In this document: piece after piece, positions 1 through 12,400 of the stretch
Position numbering within the stretch: position 1 is the first letter of the stretch
Layout of the letters: the number at the start of each line of letters is the position of its first letter
Origin: Pomacea canaliculata
Taxonomy: Eukaryota > Mollusca > Gastropoda > Architaenioglossa > Ampullariidae
Assembly: GCF_003073045.1 (NCBI RefSeq)
Contig: NC_037594.1
Location: 32,498,338-32,562,337, forward strand
Reading direction: 5' to 3'
DNA length: 64,000 bases
Translations under genes and position numbers: made by a program
The notes under the pieces: model-generated
Seen by the model: only the letters and a program-made list of their open reading frames with translations
What the model was told of the DNA's origin: nothing
Database searches by the model: none

Positions 1-1278
1 CATGTTCCAGCACAAGGAGAGGATCGAATTTTCATTTTCTTTTGCATTTCATTTCTTGGGTACACATAATAATGAACATATAATAGTGCGAATCATATAT
101 TCGTATTGTATTCAATTCCCGATTCCCGCATAATAGTGTGAGAAGTGTCGCGGTGTGTGTGATTCATTATTGCCGAGTAAGTGGCGGCCATCAAGACATA
201 TGTTCATCGTGCAATGTCACTTAGCAAACAAATTAATTCTTCTTCTGTCTCAAAATTTCAACATTCAGAGGAGTTGAACAAACAAGTTAACTGTTAAGTG
301 CATTTACTAATGCCTGCAAGTTGTTATAGAATGCCTATCACTATAGTGCTTAGAGCTCAACTGGCGTGCGACAATGACCCACCCAGCTTCACTACACTTA
401 TTCGGGAGCAAAACACATCCGGCGAGCAACCCACACCCTTTTGGAGGCAGTGTTATAACTTATTGACTGTCGTGAGCAATGCCGCCGGGATTTGAATGGC
501 GTGTGTCATTCTGCCCTCGTCTGCGCGTGGGTGCATCTGATAACGGATAGTCCCATACAATGCAATCCAGCTGACTACGGCAACATGCAATGTAATACAA
601 CATTAAATTCAAATTGATCGAAGTGCAATAATCTTGTGCAATTGTGTAACTGCTAAATGTCTGAACTAAGATGTTCAAGCACATATGATTTATTCATATT
701 GAAAATGCATTTTCAACTTTTAATTCATGTCTTCACTTTAACATTTATATTTTGTCAGACTCTCTTCTCCGCAATGCGTGGCGTAATTAAGTTCAACGCT
801 CTTCAGCACGCCTGGCTGACCCAGCAGTTCACACCACGGAGGCATTTAGGAAATTAGTTCATGGTTCACACAGGCAGGGTCGTGTCTCATTTTCCCCACT
901 TTCACCGCCAATATTATTCACTGTGTGGGCGGGTCACCTGACGTGATACCAGGCTGTCACAAGTGTCCTCTAGCAGCCACCGTGTCGGGTCACGTAGCAG
1001 ATGTGGGAGAAGTTTTCGCTTTCGGCGGGAAAGGTGTTTACTTAGTTTGAAGGTCCCCCCCATGCTGTGTTAGTCACACCTTTGGTATGTCCGACTACAG
1101 GCCATAACGACTGAAGAAAAAGGTATAAGGTGTCGAAAGACTGGAAATTAAGAGAATATTTGATAACATTTTTTTGTATTACTCATGCAGTGGGCGTACG
1201 GTGGAGTGGATTTCTATCAGCGAGTTCTATAGGTATGTGGCGCCCTCGGCGAGAGACAAGTACATGCTGTGCCGCAAC
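1..1278. other. Intergenic, no gene seen
   Basis: The open frames here are short, begin at arbitrary codons and match no family I recognise. A GC-richer patch at about 880-1080 has no further support as a promoter. I see no RNA gene or tandem repeat. Confidence 0.5.
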
Positions 1279-1286
1279 CTATAAAC

Positions 1287-2599
1287 CAGCGGTTCTCAAC
1301 CTGTGGGGCGCGACCCCCTGGGGGGTCGCGACGTGCCTACAAGGGGGTCGCGAAGGTGGTCATTTTTTAAAAAAGTTTCTTATACTGATATTAGTGAAAT
1401 TAGTTTACATTGTGTAACCGAGTGGTGAGGGCGATCAAACTCCAAATCTCTTCTCCCTATTCAAGTACACTGTCTCGGCAATGCAGTGACTTCTCACTTC
1501 CAAAACTCAAAACACAATCCCCCTCTCAACAATTAAGCCTCCAATCTCCCTCCTCTCACCTTTTGCCCTCTCTCTTCCCCAATCTCTCATCGCTGACTCC
1601 CCTCTCCCTCTCCAGTCACACTTCTCTCTTTTTTTTAAAACATCTAAAAGGCACGCATTCAGGAAACGTCCATCATTCACCCTTTCATTCGCACGTGCTC
1701 AGTCCTAGTACTCTAGGTCCCTGACAGAAGGCCATGACCAGACAAGGGAAGGACACCACCATATTACAAACAACTGACAAGATGAATGCTTTCGTCCGAA
1801 ACATTTCGTTGTGGACGCAGAAGATACTCCAAGAAAATATTTTTGATATGTTTCCGTGCTTGTGTAAGTGAAAGGCTGACAACTTGAATCTTGATCAGGT
1901 GAAGAATGTAATTATTGCCCATCTAAGCGGACTGCAAGAAAGGTTTCAGCATTATTTCGCTGAAATTGATGTGACTAAATACGATTGGATTCGTAATCCA
2001 TTTCTGGCTGATCCTAGCACAAGCGGGTTGTCCACGCAAGAAGAAGAGCAGCTCATCGACCTTTCGAGTGACCAGTCCCTGAAAATGGTCTTCCAAACAA
2101 CACCAGTGACAACATTCTGGATTTAGCATCAACGGTGAATATCCTCTCCTTTCTGAGAAAGCAATGAAAGTTCTTCTGCCATTTTCAACTTCATATATGT
2201 GTGAGCAAGGATTTCAGCATTGGCAGCACTGAAGTCGAAATACAGAAATCGTGTGGACGCAGAGGCTGAGCTGCGAATAGCAGTGGTACGAACATCGCAC
2301 ACAGGTTCGCTTCTCTAGGCAACAGCAAACAGGCTCAACCTTCTCATTAATCAAAGTGAGTGTCCAATAAATAAATATTATTAGCACACAGAATTTGCTT
2401 TAGTAAAATTTCATTAACAGTTATACTCTTGCAGATATACGAACTTTGTTCTTCCGTTGTTGATTTCCTCGACGCGGCGTTCGAGGTTAGCTAAGGCTCC
2501 CCCCCCCCCGCTCTTCCACCGACCTAGCTGGCTAAGGGGTCGCGGACGTACCGGTGTTCGTCAGGGGGGTCGCCACATGTAAAAGGTTGAGAACCGCTG
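1287..2599 (+). mobile_element. hAT (ZBED/Charlie-like) DNA transposon relic with TIRs and TSD
   Basis: The left end reads CAGCGGTTCTCAACCT and the right end is its exact 16-base inverted complement, followed inside by GC-rich GACCCCC stretches on both sides. Flanking 8-bp copies CTATAAAC (1279-1286) and CTATATAC (2600-2607) differ at one base, as expected for an old hAT target-site duplication. This terminal sequence is typical of hAT elements whose transposase has a ZBED-type C-terminus. At 1.3 kb it is too short to be autonomous. The orientation follows the transposase remnant inside. Confidence 0.88.
1730..2345 (+). pseudogene. Degraded hAT transposase C-terminal half
   Basis: Readable blocks in order: a stretch around TDKMNAFVRNISLWTQKI (about 1770-1830), then DQVKNVIIAHLSGLQERFQHY (about 1893-1955) and DVTKYDWIRNPF (about 1969-2005), then LPFSTSYMCEQGFQ (about 2177-2218), which resembles the hAT dimerisation motif LPFSTxYLCExGFS. 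The first blocks share an extended frame that stops at 2126; the LPFSTSY block lies beyond that stop. Further conserved pieces (RNRVDAE-like, then RLNLLI-like) continue to about 2345 with more breaks. The N-terminal zinc finger and most of the catalytic region are absent. It is a dead copy. Confidence 0.75.
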
Positions 2600-2607
2600 C
2601 TATATAC

Positions 2608-3432
2608 CCTCGTCCCTGACCCCGCCAAAGCGTCTATAAGCGATTATAGCACATTCAACAATTTACAATCTTCAGGTCAGAGTCTTCAATTCTCAATTTC
2701 TTTGCTTTTTGTTTGACAACGAGAGGCTTTTAGCTGGGGTTTTTTGTTAATTTTTTTTATGGGGGTGCCAATCAATTAAGACATATTCAGTGGATATGAT
2801 ATATGATGGCCAACCCAACCAATCTTTATTGAAACATTGTTGACCTAAGATAATTTTAACTAATTTCCACTTTGAGGAAGTGTGTTCTCCTCTGACTATG
2901 GGGTCAGCAAAATTTTGACATGTGAACAATAACAATATGAGCCTTCCACTGCTATGTACTCCCAAATCAAAGCGCGACAGTCCTCACGGGTACTATTGTA
3001 GGTTTCGATATATTATTTAAATTATCGTTTGAGAAAAAATTTCTAAGCCTAACTTCTCATTATTTCAATATTTGTAGATAAATGAGTAGCAGATGTGTAA
3101 GCAGAATATTTTTTCCCTAGCACCACTTGTCACTTAAAACAAAACAAAGATGCAGACGGTCTCTGCGGCCCCTTTGAGCAACACTTCCGTCATTAGGAAA
3201 GCTGTTTGTCTTCTGCGTTTACAGCTGTAAACTAACGACAGGCTTTATGCAGCTGTCATTTACATGAATTATGAGCAGTCACCTGTAAAAAAGGTCTTCA
3301 GCAGCGTAAGAAGATGCCCATTTCTTTAGGAGGAGGGGGATGGGTAAACTTCATGCTGACAGTGAACGATGTTCACACTCTTGTCCCCTCATTTGTTTTA
3401 AGACACTGCTGCCCCGCTTGCCATCATCCCTG
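2608..3432. other. Intergenic, nothing recognised
   Basis: AT-rich sequence without a credible coding frame, RNA or repeat that I can name. A spurious open frame on the minus strand (2747-2965) shows no domain. Confidence 0.45.
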
Positions 3433-3600
3433 GTCCCTGCGTCTCCGTAACTTGTTGGGTTGATGGGGTGTTAGAGATGCTCGGGACCTCCTTTTTATGT
3501 GTCTTCTCGCTGCTGCACCTTTCCCCAGCCCTCTGTGCTTTCGCCCTAGACGGTAGAGCCCACCTGTTCCCACCCCAGAAGAAACAGCAGGTAAAAGCGA
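3433..3600 (-). repeat. SINE family A, tail fragment (copy 1)
   Basis: Read on the minus strand, this holds the conserved body of the SINE also seen at 6385-6580, 12288-12528 and 32372-32610. Shared blocks are AGAGGGCTGGGGAAAGGT, GCAGCAGCGAG and, further on, GCATCTCTAACACC. The tRNA-like head is missing or too diverged to see, so the copy is 5'-truncated. Confidence 0.6.
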
Positions 3601-3754
3601 GAAAGAGTAGGAGAAGATGGACAGGTGAACAGAAAGATCCAAGAAGGGAAAGGTCTGTGAGTCGGCAGGGAACCGGAAAAATGATGACAGTTGGTATTAA
3701 GACCGACAGGTGCCTTCAATACCTTTCCCGCGGACGATCAGAGCTTATTAGGGA

Positions 3755-4190
3755 CTAGAGATATATCTTCTTCTTGTTCCTATTCACCCGCAGTGGAGCA
3801 TAGGCCACAACTACACTCGCTATCGGATCCAGTTCTGGGCATCCCTTTCCATTTGGGACCATGTCATGCCAGCTGCCTCCGCCTCTCTGTGGACCGATCT
3901 CCTCCATGTCTGTATGGGTCTCCCAACCCTGCGCCTCCCCTGTGGGTTTTAGCCCAGAGCTTGTCTTGTTAAATTGTTGGCAGACTTTCGCAAGGCGTGA
4001 CCGATCCAGCCCCACTTCCGCTTCTTGATGTCTTGGCTGGCAGGTTCTCTCCCACAGGTCTGTATTGGAGGTCTTCTCTGGCCATCTGATGCTAAGCATG
4101 TGATGGCAGTGATGCAGACATCTGTTGACGAATGTCTGAATCTTGTTGGTGATGGTGTTTTAGAGATATATGATGGTCATAGATCACGAA
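3755..4190 (-). mobile_element. LINE fragment, 3' end of RTE-like ORF
   Basis: On the minus strand the frame reads [11 protein letters not shown]-like sequence (about 4150-4115), then [15 protein letters not shown] (about 4085-4040), then [18 protein letters not shown] and KGCPELDPIASVV. This order matches the C-terminal end of the reverse-transcriptase ORF in a widespread invertebrate LINE group ([17 protein letters not shown] ... LTWNPQGKRKRGRP ... TWGQLEKIA). The ORF ends with the element near 3755 and the 5' part is missing, as in ordinary LINE truncation. The exact clade is uncertain. Confidence 0.65.
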
Positions 4191-6384
4191 GATCGCTACG
4201 CTGCTAAACGTTTTAATTGCTATTTGACTGCACTAACAAGCTTTTAAGTTAAAGAAGAAGAAAAGAGCTGACAATTAAGTCTCTTGCTATGTCATGCGTA
4301 TAGAGGTATTGTAGAGATGGAAGATGAGACAGGTGACAGGTGTCTCCGTCGCGACATGTCCTCCGGCAGCTCAGCAGCCTCAAGGTGTAGCATCTGGATG
4401 CGTCCACTTGTTGATGCTTTCGAATCACCTTTCGTGTTGTGTCCTCGCTGATATTACTGTTGCAGCACAGTTGCCCTCTGTGAACAGAGTGATACCAGGT
4501 ACATGAAGCAGTTGACCTCAAGCTGTTCTCCACATGTGTAGATCTTAGCTTTGTTGTACCCATATGTGCCTAGACATGTACATGCATGTGTACGCGTCTG
4601 TTTACTGCTATTTGTGTGCATGTAAAGACGGACATATATATTAATCGATGGCATCACTTAGTAATAATACATTTTTGTACTGTGTATAGATTTGTCGGGA
4701 TGTTTCTGCCAGGGGCATTATGGAAAAATCAATCTGTCAATGTTGATTTAGCCATATTAAGGTGGACTATAAAGATCTGATTGTTCTAAAGCAAATATTC
4801 CTAGCTGAAAGGACAGAAAAGACGGTGGCTATATCAGGTTTATAATTTATGGTGTCACATATAATATTATCAGTGAGCAAGAACGCTAATCTCATGAGTC
4901 AAGCAGATCGTAGCCAGGTATGTCGGGGGTGGGCGGAATGGGAAATGTGGGAAGGGTTGGGCAGGCGAAGGCTGAAACCTTTATGAACTGTTTCTCGACT
5001 TCTCGTAAACTTTTAAATGAAAATTTATAAGGAGTAAGTGTAGGTCAGAGATTATTTTGGTTTCGTGGATGTCTCCCCGGAACATGTTTTTCTCCATTCT
5101 AAGATATTACGGGGCAAAATTACGCAGCATAAATTTTTTTCAGCATTTAACAGGCAGAGCAGATGAAGACAAAGTCGTAATTTGAGAGCGTATCTTAATG
5201 TAAAAGCGAAATGTTGGCGACTCTGACTACATCAAACAAACAAATATAATAAAGACTGCCACATCTCCATCCTCCGTCTAGTCATAAACCGTCAACGCAA
5301 AAATGATGAGCGCCAGATTCCCATCTCCCGTCGAGTTACCGTTGCACAGACAGCAGAGAGGCTTTTCGCGTTTAATGCTTTGAAAATTATATTTGCATCC
5401 ATGATACGTAGCAATGAGGGAAAAAATACAGCAACAACGCAGACCTGGTGTGGGCGTCCTTCCAAGACACAAGCAGAGAATCACAAACACTGCCGGACAC
5501 CATCCCCTCACTGACAGAACCCGGGTGTGTGTGTGTGGGAGAGAGAGTGAGCATCGGGTGACGAGTTGCACCTGACACCACCCGTCACCCAAAGAACTCA
5601 TGGTGTGTGCCTCCATATTTGTGGTCGGGGTCATACAATGGCACTAGATTGATGCTTCGGGATAATCGTGCATGCTAGATGTAGCATAGTTTAATGCACA
5701 AGGTGTAGCTAGGACGGTGATTACTGATTTATGTCCGATGTCGCTGATACGAGCCCTGCGCTCTTGTAGGCCGAGGGAGGTGGGGTGGCGATGACAGCAC
5801 AGTCCCTGCACCCAGCAAGCTGTCGTTGTTGACAAGCGGTGACGTTGCAAGATGTATAACGTTAAACACCAGCAAAAAAAAAAAAAAAAAAAAAGAGAGA
5901 GAGAATTTGCCTTTGGTTATTTGACGAAGAGATTAGCAAACACTGGGTAACATTATAATTGCCTCACATGTGGCGCCACCTTTAGTTCTGTTACAGTGCT
6001 AGCTTCACAGACTGAACCAAGTGTAGTTAAATCATAGTAGGAGGAGCATTCATAGCTACATCGTCACAGTAAGCTATTTTCCTCCTTCTGTTGTGTACAG
6101 AGTGTACAGTTGTTCACATTCAAGTAATAAAATAATGTGGGTGTGTGTTCCGCATGAGGTTCTCTTGACAAAGATACCGCGCAGAACGAAAAAAAAAAAT
6201 CGAAGCAGGGGAAAAAGGCCACGGTGAAGGTCGTTTTCCCCGTCCCATCATTTTATAGGCCGTTGGTGATGTTAAGGTGTTGATAATGACGAATGCTTAT
6301 ATAGCGCGGAATCCCAGCACGAGACCAGGCTCTTTGCAATAGCAGGTCATTAATATGGAATACAAGAATACAAGGGAGATGGTT
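4191..6384. other. Intergenic, simple repeats only
   Basis: No gene is supported. There is an A-run running into a GA microsatellite (about 5874-5903). The sequence around 6285-6312, AATGACGAATGCTTATATAG, resembles the 3' tails of LINE-mobilised SINEs and may belong to the neighbouring SINE. Minus-strand open frames near 5278-5634 are compositionally odd and match nothing. Confidence 0.45.
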
Positions 6385-6580
6385 ATACTAACCATGGACA
6401 AAATGGGACTCCAGCTTTATTGTAAGGGCGGTATCCCCCTCGCTGCTGTACCTTTCCCGACCCTCTATGAAATCAGGTACCCACTCCCTGGGTCTAATAG
6501 ACGGGGGGGGGGGGGGAATTCGCTGCGCCTCAGGTTTGGACACCAGTGCTCTGACCACTCGGCCGTCCTCTTCCCCAAGC
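6385..6580 (-). repeat. SINE family A, tRNA-headed copy (copy 2)
   Basis: On the minus strand the head reads GGACGGCCGAGTGGTCAGAG, a pol III A-box-like segment of a tRNA, with a weak B-box region after it. The body follows: TACCTGA, AGAGGGTCGGGAAAGGTA, CAGCAGCGAGGG, CCGCCCTTACA, AAAGCTGG. A run of 14 G on the plus strand (6505-6518) interrupts the middle. It is not a functional tRNA, because the acceptor and anticodon arms do not pair. Confidence 0.7.
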
Positions 6581-6599
6581 AAGCCAATACCGATAACCC

Positions 6600-8147
6600 C
6601 TAATTAGAAATACGCGTCTAGAGATTCAAGAAAATAACCCCAGGAACAATGTTGCATAGATTAAAAACCTCCATATCTTGGGCATGACAACCTTCAGCTC
6701 AATCTAGTGACGACTCTCCTCAAGCAAAAGAGGACATGACCTTAGCTGCAAAGTAAATCAGGCTTAGGTGAGCAAGCGGCCCTGAAACAAATGGCGATGT
6801 TGAGAACAGACACGGATGAGGAACAGGTGGCCCTGTCCCGTCCATTTGAAATATAGCAGAAGTCCTATAACGGGTTCATAACAATCAATAGCCTTGCCAC
6901 AAGATCCAGCCACTGGGTGGGACCCACGGCAATCCCCACCTCCCCTCCCCAAGACTGGGCATACCGACCGATAATCAAGGACGGAGCAACCTCTACAGAA
7001 AAGCTAGAGGGCAGCACCAATTCAGCGAGTGCCCTCGGACAAATCACAGCGTTACGCAATCAATCCACATTGTTACACGGTCCAGAGGCATCCATTGGGA
7101 ATACATAGTGGGAGGCCGTCAAGACGCAAGTCGGACCACTGATTATCGGTAACACTCGACTCAATCACTTTTCTCATTACACAAAACTTAAAAAAATTAT
7201 CCTTGCATGAGATCATACTGGTGAAACGCCTTTAGCAACAAGAAATTGAAGTTTCCTTCATCATATGGCAAGGCACCAAAGAATGTCTTACAAAATCTAA
7301 AAAACAAAAACTCCTAAGAAACTACAGCCATATTTTTTTCACACATTTGTTTTTATTCTACTTTAGGTGGAAAAGTTTTCGCAATTGTTGCCCTGCACAT
7401 ATTTTACTGTTGCTTGTTTTGTTAATTGGTGAAGTGTCCTGTTAGAAATTAACACACTTCAACATCACAGTTAAGATGAAACAATAAACAATAACAAATT
7501 TCTTTATGGTCAGATAGCTAGTTGAGCCTCACCTATGATGGTGAGTGTATGGGAACTTTTGACAAGCACCACCAAATTAGGCGGCCACTAAATGATTAAA
7601 ATCTTTAGAATGTCTTCTGTAACTTGTGTTATCTGTCTGGACATGCATACATGCTTTTTCTTGAACAAATCACAAAATCATCCTGAAAATTCCAGATTGT
7701 ATTTCCCATTTTTCTCTTATGTACCACTAATAACCAATGACATTAGAGGAACATTCCCAATACAAGCATGCCTACATATGCCGATTCCTCTAAACATCAT
7801 GCCCTTTGACATTATCAACATTATGGCAGTATATTAGACTGATTACCAACTGATCCGATGACTGGCTATAACTTCGATGGTCAATTACATTGAAACCAAT
7901 TTTACATGTTGTCCCAATGCTCACTTCATCTGCATTTCCATCAGCCAAAGTCTGGTGAATTCTTGCCATGGCATGCAGAAAAAAAGTACAATCCAGGCAC
8001 CGGACTTGATTCTGTAGTATGCAATCACAGTTATTGCAGTCTGATCTCACCTCCCACCTCCAAAAAGAAAGTCAAATATCAGTTTGATGAGATTACTTCT
8101 TTTGCACAATTTTTCCCACATCTCTGTTTCTTGCTATTTATTCACCC
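6600..8147. other. Intergenic, nothing recognised
   Basis: No supported coding exon, RNA gene or classified repeat. Short frames at 6764-7108 on both strands overlap each other and lack domains. Confidence 0.4.
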
Positions 8148-8247
8148 ATATTCATTTATACAGACATACTCTGCATTTAGAATTCTAGTCCATAGGAATA
8201 TTCATTTACATAGACACATTCTGCATTCAGAATTCTAGTCCATACGA
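8148..8247. repeat. Tandem duplication, two 50-bp units
   Basis: Unit 1 (8148-8197) and unit 2 (8198-8247) both begin ATATTCATTTA and share TAGAATTCTAGTCCATA-type ends, with about six differences. A second, looser duplication with CAAATACAxCTATAxAGTT lies at about 8385-8461. Both may lie in the 3' UTR or downstream flank of the ENTPD4/7-like gene. Confidence 0.7.
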
Positions 8248-9485
8248 CAAAACACTGTACTCAAAGTTTGATGAGACAAAATCTACATTTTAAACACCAT
8301 TCATTCCTCTCCTCTGATTCATAGTTAAAGCAAAGTACAGCACCATCCTCCAGCTTTCAGCCACCTGTCTCTATCAACCTCCATCCAAATACAACTATAA
8401 AGTTCAACAATCTGTCTCCAGCAACTTTCACAAATACAGCTATAGAGTTTAATCAGCTGTACAGGATACTGTATACAAAAAAATACAGCATCAAATGCTC
8501 TTTGATTTAAATAATGAACAAATGTTCCTACTCGTACATCTCTAGCACTGTCAGCGTTCTGTCAGTCTAGCATTGGTCCCTAATTTGACAGCAAGGCTAA
8601 TGAGGACCTGCTCTGGTTTAGTCTTCTGCTCAACCAGTATTGATTTTGATTTACAAAACAAACAGGTCACAGCAAAACCTAGAAGTAAATCATCACAGCT
8701 ACTAAAATAAAGTGCAATAAGCATCACAGCACATTAAGGCCTGCAGACTAAAGATAATACACAACTGAGAAACAAGTCATTTTCCTTAAAAAAAATTCTC
8801 TATAACAAAATCTTATTTTAAATCATAAAACACCATCATAAAAAACATGATTAATCATACAAATCTAAAAATAGTATTCATTCAAAACATAAAAAAACAA
8901 CAACCCACCTTTGCTTAAGCAGAAGATTTAAAAAATCTTTTCTCCATTTTTTCAAGTTAGTTTTGAAATACTGTTTTTCAGACTTCGTAAATGCTAGATG
9001 GTGTTAGTCTTTAATACATATTTGTTTGAAATATAGATAGCTGCCAGAAGGCGAATACTCAATTAACAAACAAAAATAAATGTCGTCTTATTCTCATTCA
9101 ATAATGCTTGGATTCTCAAAATTGCAAAGGGAAACATGTGACAAAACCCAGGATATGACATGATACTAATATTAAACATATTAATCACCAAAACAATAAC
9201 CCCCATAAATGCATCACTTAAGAAGAATATGCATTGATGTTCACTATAAAAATTAGTTACTATTGCAGTTAAAGTTTTGATTCCCACAGGCTGAACGCTG
9301 TACATCTAAATAGCTAGGTGTAAGGAGCTTATAGTCAACTCAATCATTTCAAGCACTTGACAATTATTAATAGTCAAACTAGAAACATAAACTCAAGACT
9401 AATCTAGAGTTGCAAAACCATTTACTTGCTGATATAAATATCTTTTCAAACAGTCCTACCCACTTTCTTCTATATTTCACAGATG

Positions 9486-12400
9486 TCATAAGTATCCGTG
9501 TCCTTTCACGTAATGCACCCCTTGTTCCATCTGGTTCTCCTCAGTCATGAAGTAGGACATCGAAGGTACACGAGATATTGCTGCAGATCTGGGGCAAAGG
9601 CGTAAGCGTTTCATGTAAAGGAATATGGCCGCAAGTACAACAATGAAACAAACTACAATTAGATACTCATTGTAGAACAAGCGTGCCTTTGAAGGGGCTG
9701 CTGGGTAGGTTTGCATGGAATGCTTTATATCCCTGTTCACAAAAGTAAACAGCAAATGTTAATAAACACATCAAAGGGAAACATAAGAACAAGCAGAGAT
9801 GAAAAAAAAAATACTTATATGTACAAAAATGTAGAAGTAAGAGCACACATGCATGCTGCAGCACAGTCTCTTTTCAGCCAGTCTTTCACAAAAAAAAAAA
9901 AAAAAAAAAAAAAAAAAACAGTCTTAACTAAAAATAAATAAATTTTAAAACCTTTGTGAAAAAAGAAAGCTGACATTAAAATGTTGAAAAGAATTACCTT
10001 AAGGGGAGGAAACGTGTACGATAAATAAGAGCTCCAAGTGTCCACTGGACATCTTTATCACTAATCAGCTGTGCAGACTGGAAGCGTGAAAAAGACTCGG
10101 GAAACCTGAAGCCCTTGTGAAGCACTATGGACATCCAGGCTGACTTAATGCATTCATACCTGAAAAAACGACAGTTTTTTTACACAAAAAGTAGCACTCA
10201 TAAAAATTTTTATACTGTTTAGTTCAATGCACTGAATTTTGTGCAGTTGGCAAAAATTAAAAAATGCTTTGATCATAATGTGCAAAAGAAACCAGTAGGA
10301 AGAAGCTGACAGCTAAATACAGTTCATATCATTTAATTAGTTTAAAACAGGTACAGGTTCAAGTTTATTACCCTGTCACTGAATCTGATCTATCACACAG
10401 AACTCACTCTAATACTTCTTGTATTTTAAGCTGTTTGCACAGACATCCTCAAAAACTGTTTTGTTAACACCTTGACCACTAGTAAGAAACTTATACAGTC
10501 ATTAGCTGTTGATAAAGAGAGTTTTGTCTTATGTAACCCCTCAAGCAAAAGCAATGGCTTCAGTTATCAATTATAATTGACAAGTAGCAGCAGCCACTAT
10601 TACACAGTAAATACCAGAGGTGCAGTGTATCAATGCTGACATGATGTATTTACAAAACATAGTTTGATTTATTAAACTGAGAAAGAAAAACAATCCATGG
10701 ATGTGTACAAGGAGGGAGGGGGTGGAATTGGTGTTTTACACCGAGCCAGCAACTAAGGCTATATCACCGCAAGGCAGCCAGCCTTGTAAACAGATGCCAC
10801 ATACAGAGAAAGAATAGCACGCCTGAGACAAGAGCTGAACCCAGGATAGCCAACCCTCACTGTATTGGTAATAGATGCTAACTGTTGCACCACTGTACCG
10901 CCTGGTGTACAAGGATACCTAATAATAATAAATATGAAAGCATATAATATACTTAACAGAAAATGGGTTTAAAACACAGTGAAACTCCAATATGCATTCT
11001 CACACAATAGCTTATGTGCTGCCATGATTTCAAATACACATTTGATTAACTTATTTGCTACCCAGAAACAGAAATTCAGACTTTTGAAAATTGAACTTAT
11101 TCTGTATGCTGGATTCACTGACCTTTAATAAAAAGAAAAAAAGGTCACACAGTCAGAGTAATGGGAAATAATTGCAAAACTGCCCCATGACAAAACTGTG
11201 CGCACTAAAATGCATCTGTCTTCCATCTTTAATAGTAACAGAGAGCAACTCACTTGAACCGATGGTCATCTGCCTTCGGGTAAAACTTCTGGTCATACCA
11301 CTGTTTTAGCTGATTCCACTTTGTTGAGCAAAATTCCTGAAAACAGAAAAACACCAGCTAATTTGTGCACATGTTCAGCTCCTCTGAGATTCAACTTTGA
11401 CTTCATTATATAATCATTTGAGAACTTAAAAAAGGTAACATTTAACTGCTGTATGCAAACATAAAGAAAAGCAAGAAAAAATGAATAAAATTTTAGAAAT
11501 TATTTGAAGATACTGACTGTATTTTTGTATTTGGCCTCTCTACTTCTTTGTGAATACATGTAGGCATGACTGTATGACCTCAAACTTATTTATCATTTAT
11601 TATTTCTATGAAACTTCCAAAATAAATTGAATTTTCTTCACCTACTGGACCCAACTTAACTGGCCAAGAACACTTATGAAAGGAATTTTTATTATTGGTA
11701 AAAACTTTAAAGGGAGGCAAGTCGTCAATTTCTCCCTCCTCCCCCCTCTCAATATTTTTTTAATAATTTCATTGCTTTTTTTAACTCACCTGGGCCTTTT
11801 TTCAAAAGAAGAGAATTTGTATAGACCACCCATGCGGTAAACATCCTCCATGGTGTACCAAAACTCAGAAAAACCATAAAAAGATGACTGTGCAAAGTCT
11901 ATTGGTGGCTGATGAACACCATTCATTGAACAAGGTTTGAACTGACATGGCACAGTAAGGTTAAGCAAGAATTCCAATCTTGTCTTGCACTCCACATAAT
12001 TTCCTGACCCAACTAAAAGCTGAGATTCTCCTTGTTCAGTTTCTACAGTAAGAGGCATGCCAGGTGGCAGACATGGATCTGGAATCATTTTCTTTTTCTT
12101 GCTGACCCTAGACAAAGAGAAGTTATCGCAGCATTGATCAAATCTGATAAGTGCATAAAAAATTTGCTCATCCATGATTTTTTAAGGAAAATTTATCATG
12201 CACTAAATTGGATGTTTGAGATTTGGTGACTTTTGGTTTTTGTTCACAGTTGTATGTAGTCCAGAGACCTTACAGTAGAAGGGAAGTAAGACTTTAGAGC
12301 CTTCACTTATCTCAGGACCAGGTTTTGTGTTATTGAGGGCAGTGCCCTTCTCATCTCCCTTGCCACCATAAATACTCCAATCTTCAGGTATCCATTCTAC

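Noticed and set aside
6540-6580. tRNA gene on the minus strand
   Set aside because: Only the A-box region resembles a tRNA; no cloverleaf, and the body is a SINE repeated elsewhere in the window.
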